Positions 57,531 through 64,000 of a stretch of DNA of 64,000 nt are shown here, piece after piece (position 1 is the stretch's first letter; every line of letters begins with the position of its first letter). Below the pieces are notes generated by a model, which had not been told where the DNA came from, searched no databases, and saw only the letters and a program-made list of their open reading frames with translations. The stretch covers positions 558,001-622,000 of the forward strand of contig JADFAD010000006.1 of assembly GCA_015665455.1 (NCBI GenBank). The letters run 5' to 3'. Position numbers and translations under genes: made by a program. This DNA comes from Oceanospirillaceae bacterium (GTDB taxonomy: Bacteria > Pseudomonadota > Gammaproteobacteria > Pseudomonadales > Litoribrevibacteraceae).

Positions 57531-58574
57531 CTAAAAAGCAACAACCGCAATGCGGTCGTCTTCTTCAAGTTGTAATGCGTCCACCAGCTTTGGTTCTAAC
57601 TGAACGGTATCTTCATGCTCATCCAGCGACGCCAAAACACACCTAAAATCAGATAAGGTTGGATTGCTCACCATGTACTTACAACCCTTGGAAACTTGGT
57701 CTGACGATTGATAAAATTTATACCGTGAATGATTGAGAGTATGTAAGTCATCCAATCGAGCAGACAGCGTCGGCCCGCCATCGAAAATATCCAGATGTTT
57801 GCTGGTTCTGAAGCCTTCTCTTAATAGCAGTTGATAACCCGGCGACGCGGCATCGTTCGGTTTCCCCATCACACTTTGCGCTTCTGGTGTCAGTAAGGGC
57901 ACATAAATCGGATGCGTTGGCATCAATTCAGCAATGAAAGTCTTGGTTTTAATCGCTGAAAAGTAATCCGCCGATTTAAAATCCATTCCAAAGAAATGAC
58001 GGCCTAAACTATCCCAGAACGGAGAACCGTCACTGTCAGTGTGCTTACCTTGAATCTCGACAATGATCTCTCGAGAGAAATGCTCACGGAACAACCCAAT
58101 AAACAATAACCGAGCCCGAGAAAGCAGCTCCAATGCATTACCTTGTTTGTAATCACGGCGAATGGACAATGAACAGAGCTGAGACGTGCCGGTTAATTCA
58201 TGCGTCAAATACAACACGGGGACTTTATTGTGAATGTCCAATTGATGAGACGCATGGATCAGTTCATCTTTTCGGTAATTATAAAATGGGGCGCCATTCC
58301 CTGCGCACGCATCAATACCAGCAACGCCTATGATATTTGGGTTTGAACTGTCGACATCAGAAAGACCTGCCTGAGGCAGTTCTTCCATGACAAACAAAAA
58401 GCGTTCTTTACCTGCTACGCTACGCTCTCCAGCAAACGCTTGTTGAGATAATTCAATACGCTGGCTCAACTGATCCCGTTGATTACTGAGCGTAGTCAAT
58501 CGAGCTTCACTGGTGGTCACCAGTTTTTCTATGCCAGCCAGATCATGATGGTCTGCAGGACGAACAACCAACAT
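57531..58574 (-). CDS. aruF: arginine N-succinyltransferase, alpha-type subunit (AruF)
   Basis: A 347-residue AstA-family protein, paralogous to the next gene. The ATG at 58574 with GGAGG 6 bases upstream and the family start MLVVRPADHHDLAGIEKLV were chosen over the longer frame. Conserved blocks are GIDACAGNGAPFYNYRKDEL, LSIRRDYKQGNALELLSRARLLF and DIFDGGPTLSARLDDL. It forms the first AST-pathway enzyme with AruG. It follows astC after 34 bases. Confidence 0.92.
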   Translation of the reverse strand: MLVVRPADHHDLAGIEKLVTTSEARLTTLSNQRDQLSQRIELSQQAFAGERSVAGKERFLFVMEELPQAGLSDVDSSNPNIIGVAGIDACAGNGAPFYNYRKDELIHASHQLDIHNKVPVLYLTHELTGTSQLCSLSIRRDYKQGNALELLSRARLLFIGLFREHFSREIIVEIQGKHTDSDGSPFWDSLGRHFFGMDFKSADYFSAIKTKTFIAELMPTHPIYVPLLTPEAQSVMGKPNDAASPGYQLLLREGFRTSKHLDIFDGGPTLSARLDDLHTLNHSRYKFYQSSDQVSKGCKYMVSNPTLSDFRCVLASLDEHEDTVQLEPKLVDALQLEEDDRIAVVAF

Positions 58575-58608
58575 ATCAACCTCCAAATAAGGCGTTAAAC
58601 GTGAATAA

Positions 58609-60160
<1,552 letters not shown>

Positions 60161-60496
60161 ATGCGCATGGATGAAGCTGAAATAGAGCTACTTCGTGAAA
60201 TCGAAGCGATAGATGCCGTATTAAATCAAAAGGCATTGGTCTTCTATGAAGTCAGGAAATCCCTGAATATTCTTAAAAGTCAAAATTACCGATACTACAT
60301 CGGTATCTCAGCCAAATTGTTTCTTGATATTCGAGACATTTACATCGAACAACTGCCCGTCATCCGACTTTATCCACATTTAGATCGGGCATTACTGCTG
60401 GCTGCTCACTTAGAAAAGCAAGTAAGACAGCAATTCAAACAAAGAAAACAAACGGCAAGACCCGCAGAAGAAAAAGAATTAGAGCTTACGTGCTGA
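60161..60496 (+). CDS. small hypothetical protein
   Basis: A 111-residue cytoplasmic protein starting at the ATG at 60161, with AGGAC upstream; a longer frame from 60131 has no clear site. It is mainly helical and charged (EAEIELLREIEAIDAVLNQ, LLAAHLEKQVRQQFKQRKQ). No domain is recognised. It is divergent from the arginine operon. Confidence 0.5.
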   Translation: MRMDEAEIELLREIEAIDAVLNQKALVFYEVRKSLNILKSQNYRYYIGISAKLFLDIRDIYIEQLPVIRLYPHLDRALLLAAHLEKQVRQQFKQRKQTARPAEEKELELTC

Positions 60497-60537
60497 ACGT
60501 AAAAGATCACCACTAGATGATCTCGATGAATGCATTA

Positions 60538-61491
60538 TCACTTGATCTTACGACGGCGCTCTTCACTTGGAGTCATACCAAAGTGGTTTCGATAGCTCGT
60601 ACTTAAATGTGCACCCGAGGAGTAACCGCATTGTTGGGCGATATCCATGATGCTTGCCCCCGACTTATGGAGCAAACTTCGCGCTTGTTCCAACCGTATT
60701 TGCTGATAATACTTCGAAGGTACGGACTCTAAATGTTTACGAAATAATCGCTCAAGCTGTCGACGGGAAACGCCCACATGACCCGCTATATCATCGGTCG
60801 TTAATGGTTCTCCAATGTTACTTTCCATTAACTCCACTGCACTCTGTAACTTAGGTTGCTCTGTAACTTGTTTTGCTGTGAGCAGTTGTCTGTGCGACTT
60901 TGGCGTGCCCCCCACCCGAGCACGGATAAAATGCTGGGCTAAGGATTCTGCCAACTCAGGTCCATGATCGCGAGCCAACAGAAACGTCATCATGTCCATG
61001 GTTGAAGTACCGCCTCGACTGGTCGATCGATGTCGATCCACCGTGAAACTGTCTGAAGAATGTCGAACTTGTGAATACGTCTCCCAAAGATAGGCATCAT
61101 CCCACCAGTGCAATGCGGCACGGTGATTATTAAGAAGCCCTGCCTCCGCCAAAATCAAACCACCGGTTGCAAGCCCTGCTACATGGTTAAAGCGATAAGC
61201 ATTCGCCTGCAACCATGAAACCAGAGCGTCATCCGTCTGGTAGGATACAGGCGAACCACCACACACCAACAAACAATGAGCACGCTCAATAGCGTCGACG
61301 TCTTCCACCGTCACAGTGTTCCCTGCTTCAGCCATAATCGATGAAATGCCGAACCCTACGAATTTAAGCTCATAAGCGTCTTCGCCAAGAATGCTGTTGG
61401 TCGCCATAATGGGGGCCGTCGCAGACCCCAACACCAGATTAGAAAAGCCTGGAAGCAAAATCACCGCATATTGCTTGAGTTCAACGCGCAT
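60538..61491 (-). CDS. GlxA/ArgR-type AraC-family regulator
   Basis: A 317-residue regulator with a DJ-1/PfpI-like N-terminal domain (LLVCGGSPVSYQTDDALVSW at about residues 70-90, where Cys is in the elbow) and a C-terminal AraC helix-turn-helix (VGVSRRQLERLFRKHLESVPS, then DIAQQCGYSSGAHLSTSYRNHFGMTPSEERR). This is the architecture of Pseudomonas ArgR, CdhR and GbdR. Lying next to the ast operon it is a good ArgR candidate. Its start overlaps the stop of the dipeptidase gene by one base (TAATG), so the two are translationally coupled. Confidence 0.85.
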   Translation of the reverse strand: MRVELKQYAVILLPGFSNLVLGSATAPIMATNSILGEDAYELKFVGFGISSIMAEAGNTVTVEDVDAIERAHCLLVCGGSPVSYQTDDALVSWLQANAYRFNHVAGLATGGLILAEAGLLNNHRAALHWWDDAYLWETYSQVRHSSDSFTVDRHRSTSRGGTSTMDMMTFLLARDHGPELAESLAQHFIRARVGGTPKSHRQLLTAKQVTEQPKLQSAVELMESNIGEPLTTDDIAGHVGVSRRQLERLFRKHLESVPSKYYQQIRLEQARSLLHKSGASIMDIAQQCGYSSGAHLSTSYRNHFGMTPSEERRRKIK

Positions 61492-62681
61492 TAAATGCTT
61501 TGACCCGTTTCAAACAACCCTTTCTTCAGCAAACGCTTTTCATGCATCATAAGCTTCCCATTGGCAAAAACAGTGTCTAACTGAAGGTTGTCGGCGTCTA
61601 ACAGTAACAGATCTGCATCAGCCCCCTTTTCTATACGGCCTTTATGGGTCAGTTTCAAAATGTCCGCCGGTGAACGTGTAACAACAGTCAACGCAGTTTC
61701 TAGAGGCACATGATCAATGTTTACCGCGTCTCGCACTTCATCCAATAGACTGGTAAGAGAGCCTACCTTTAACCCCCTCAAATTCCCTTGATCATCAAAA
61801 TCAGGAAGGCTTGCAAAACCATCCGAACTGAACGTAATTTGGCTTGCGGAAACACCTGCATTCAACAGTTGAGATAAAGCCGTCGAACACTTTACTTCAC
61901 CGGCAGCTAAGATCTCTGGTGTCGTGCTGGCAGTAAGGTCTACATATCCTCCCAAAGCTGCAAACTCTTTGCCGGCATTCAGCAACCGTTGAGATCGATT
62001 TATATGAGTGGGATAAAACTGTTTAATGGGTAAATCCGTTGCACTCACAACGTCCAAAATGGGCTGTAGACAGGCATCTGAATCGCCCACGTGGACGGAA
62101 ACAATACCGGCCTTTCCTGACAACATTCCACCCACTCGCGTTTGAGATGCAAGCCGAGCGAGCTCTTGCCCATTCGGTTGGCTGGATCGATGGTCAGAAA
62201 TCGCGATCTCTCCTACCCCGATGAATTTCTCTATGAGAATGATGTCTTGATCAATGCTTTCAAACAAAGTACGCGCAGGAATTTGATAGGAGCCTGTGTG
62301 GCAAAAAACGGTAAGCCCCTCTTCTTCTAAAGCACATGCTTTTGCTAACAGGTTGGGCAGAGAACGCGTGACAGAGTCAGTACCTAACACCCCTATTAAG
62401 GTCGTAACACCTGCCTGTATTGCATCGGATAAATACATTTCTGGTGTGCGCGTAGTAAAACCGCCTTCCCCCCCGCCACCTATAATATGCACGAGAGAGT
62501 CCACTAAACCCGGCGTTAATATCTTCCCGGTCGCCTCAATTTCAATGCAATCAGCTCCCTTAACAGAAATAGCGCCAGACTCGCAAACATCAATAATCTC
62601 TTGCCCAGCAACCAAGATATCTTTCTGACCTATATCATTGGGTGTGAACACCCGCGCATTTTTAATTAAATACAAAAACAT
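61491..62681 (-). CDS. iadA: isoaspartyl dipeptidase-like amidohydrolase (IadA family), metal ligand altered
   Basis: A 396-residue amidohydrolase-superfamily protein, starting at the ATG at 62681. IadA cleaves beta-aspartyl dipeptides in the cytoplasm. Family motifs are clear: IGGGGEGGFTTRTPE, AGVTTLIGVLGTD, FCHTGSYQIPART, AISDHRSSQPNG, VHVGDSD and FSSDGFASLPDFD. The first metal motif, which should read D-x-H-V-H, is PGLVDSLVHIIGGGGE here, so the first His is Leu (codon CTC; CAC would give His). That may abolish one metal site and activity. It is the first gene of a pair with the ArgR-like regulator. Confidence 0.85.
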   Translation of the reverse strand: MFLYLIKNARVFTPNDIGQKDILVAGQEIIDVCESGAISVKGADCIEIEATGKILTPGLVDSLVHIIGGGGEGGFTTRTPEMYLSDAIQAGVTTLIGVLGTDSVTRSLPNLLAKACALEEEGLTVFCHTGSYQIPARTLFESIDQDIILIEKFIGVGEIAISDHRSSQPNGQELARLASQTRVGGMLSGKAGIVSVHVGDSDACLQPILDVVSATDLPIKQFYPTHINRSQRLLNAGKEFAALGGYVDLTASTTPEILAAGEVKCSTALSQLLNAGVSASQITFSSDGFASLPDFDDQGNLRGLKVGSLTSLLDEVRDAVNIDHVPLETALTVVTRSPADILKLTHKGRIEKGADADLLLLDADNLQLDTVFANGKLMMHEKRLLKKGLFETGQSI

Positions 62682-62782
62682 ATCCTCAAAACACACTAAT
62701 CTTATTCATACTAATTCATTAACAGTCATCAAATTAAGTAATCCGTCGATAACAGTAAAGACATTAATAAAAGAGTCGCCCA

Positions 62783-64000
62783 ATGAAATTATCAATTTTC
62801 TTTAAAACGCTCTCCATGAACATTGGTTTTTTAATAATCCTATTGATTTCCTTTAGCTGGTTAATAATGCAAATGTCGGCCGTCATAGAGAGAATTGAGG
62901 CGAATAATTCCTACTTAGATACTCAATCGTTGGCCGTTGAAGAACAAAACCAACTTCTAGAGCTTCAAAAATCTAAAATGGCGCTTCAAGCCATCACCCT
63001 CAGTGCGTATGCAAACTATTCAAGCTATCTAACCTGGCGTTTGGAATCCGCCATATCCACGGACAGCCGCTCCATTGAAGAAGCCGATCTTTCGGAGCAA
63101 AAACTGCGAGACGACTTACAGAAAATCATTGATTTGGATGAAGAGCTCGGTGAGGCCGCTGACGTCGTTTCAATTTACCTAGAAGACTTTAATAACACGA
63201 TTCAGCAAGCCATTGATTTAAATAAAAGTGGGGCAGAACCTCGACGAATCCGAGGAAAGGTCAGTGAATCTCAATCCCACAGCTCTGCCATGAACGCCAT
63301 GTTCGACACCATTCTTGAACAATCAGCCATTGCAGTAAAAGAAGCCAGCGAAGGTGTATTTGACGCCGGTACCAAAGTGAAAACAGCAGCAGATGAGGTT
63401 CGAACGGCCAGTCAAGCCAACATCGAAGACGGAAAAATCATGCAAACAGAGATGTTGGTCATTTTAATCGTGGCATCCGTGTTCAGCATAATCGTCGGCG
63501 TTTTAGTGGCCATATCTGTGACTCGGCCCATTCGTCAGCTGACCGACAGCATCGGGGACATCGAACGAACTTCAGATTTGACCCGCAGAATAAACATCCA
63601 CAGTCGTGACGAAATCGCTGATATAGCCTCGGCGGTCAACAGCATGCTGGGGACATTCCAAACCATTATTCAACGACTGTCTCAGGAAGCCGATCAATTA
63701 TCCCTTGCTGCGAATCAAAGCCGTGAAATCAGCAACCAAACCAGCGAAAGTGTTCAACAGCTAAGATTACAAACGGATATGGTTGCCACGGCCAGTAATG
63801 AAATGGCCATGACCGTCCAAGGCATTAATGAGCACACAGAGGAAGCCGTTCATCAAGCAAGTGATGCAGAAAACAACTGCACGACCAGCGGAGAAATTAT
63901 TAACCAATCCTCTGAGCATATTTCTCAATTATCAGACCAAGTTCAATTAGGCGTTGAATCCATTGAGCAAGTCGCCCAAAACAGCCAAGCCATCGGCAGT
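62783..64000 (+). CDS. methyl-accepting chemotaxis protein (partial)
   Basis: An open frame of 406 codons from ATG at 62783 runs off the right edge. TM1 is near residues 12-32 (NIGFLIILLISFSWLIMQMSA), a helical periplasmic sensor domain of about 185 residues follows, then TM2 (MLVILIVASVFSIIVGVLVAI, about residues 223-245), HAMP (SVTRPIRQLTDSIGDI, then RDEIADIASAVNSML) and the beginning of the signalling coiled coil. The hairpin tip is beyond the edge. It is divergent from iadA. Confidence 0.9.
   Translation, partial: MKLSIFFKTLSMNIGFLIILLISFSWLIMQMSAVIERIEANNSYLDTQSLAVEEQNQLLELQKSKMALQAITLSAYANYSSYLTWRLESAISTDSRSIEEADLSEQKLRDDLQKIIDLDEELGEAADVVSIYLEDFNNTIQQAIDLNKSGAEPRRIRGKVSESQSHSSAMNAMFDTILEQSAIAVKEASEGVFDAGTKVKTAADEVRTASQANIEDGKIMQTEMLVILIVASVFSIIVGVLVAISVTRPIRQLTDSIGDIERTSDLTRRINIHSRDEIADIASAVNSMLGTFQTIIQRLSQEADQLSLAANQSREISNQTSESVQQLRLQTDMVATASNEMAMTVQGINEHTEEAVHQASDAENNCTTSGEIINQSSEHISQLSDQVQLGVESIEQVAQNSQAIGS

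Overview
The window is a typical stretch of a marine-type gammaproteobacterial chromosome (Oceanospirillales/Pseudomonadales-like, by inference). The evidence for this is the arginine succinyltransferase operon in the Pseudomonas aru gene order, a FimT/PilV/PilW/PilX/PilY1/PilE minor-pilin operon, a Zur-boxed zinc operon with an AztD-like chaperone, several c-di-GMP enzymes, and GC content that looks moderate by eye. No tRNA, rRNA, CRISPR array, transposase or integrase was seen.

Layout. 0-6.3 kb: the tail of an unknown gene, three orphan periplasmic SBP_bac_3-type binding proteins (one fused to a PDC-like sensor domain), thpR, a secreted lipin-like HAD phosphatase, and an FMN reductase divergent from a LysR regulator. 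7.4-8.7 kb: two membrane proteins of unknown role, one made almost wholly of VPV/IPI beta-strand repeats. 8.9-15.2 kb: a zinc-starvation operon behind a near-perfect Zur box: COG0523 GTPase, DUF1826, AztD-like lipoprotein, porin with a His-rich loop, ZnuA/AztC-type binding protein and ZnuB/AztB-type permease, but no ATPase. 15.2-18.3 kb: alpha/beta hydrolase, P-loop kinase-like protein, then a small cassette-like segment (tyrosine phosphatase, small ORF, SUKH protein) ending in an attC-like sequence. 18.4-23 kb: RND pump and adaptor without a TolC. 23.3-25.9 kb: a diguanylate cyclase whose N-terminus looks frameshifted, an EAL phosphodiesterase and an RHH regulator with candidate operators. 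26.2-30.2 kb: two Spondin_N proteins followed by a two-component system. 30.3-32.3 kb: a TonB-dependent receptor interrupted by an in-frame amber codon. 32.6-37.3 kb: a secreted lipase with its upstream partner, a GlxA-type regulator and a hydrolase. 37.4-45.7 kb: GAF-GGDEF cyclase, hotdog protein, a large lipoprotein with thrombospondin type-3 repeats, a TetR regulator, a lipoprotein and an S24 repressor.

45.8-53.2 kb holds the type IV pilus tip/minor-pilin operon. Its PilY1 carries a coiled-coil insertion of about 255 residues in the C-terminal propeller. The operon lies between two almost identical terminators. 53.6-59.8 kb holds astC-aruF-aruG-astD-astB (no astE), with ArgR-like half-sites upstream. 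60.1-62.7 kb has a small protein, an ArgR/GlxA-like AraC regulator and a translationally coupled isoaspartyl dipeptidase homologue with a substituted metal-ligand histidine. A methyl-accepting chemotaxis protein runs off the right edge.

The most notable observations are the PilY1 coiled-coil insertion, the amber-interrupted TonB receptor, the ATPase-less zinc operon, the His-to-Leu change in the dipeptidase, the RHH/EAL operator arrangement and the attC-like cassette segment. All were read by eye, and no database search was possible.
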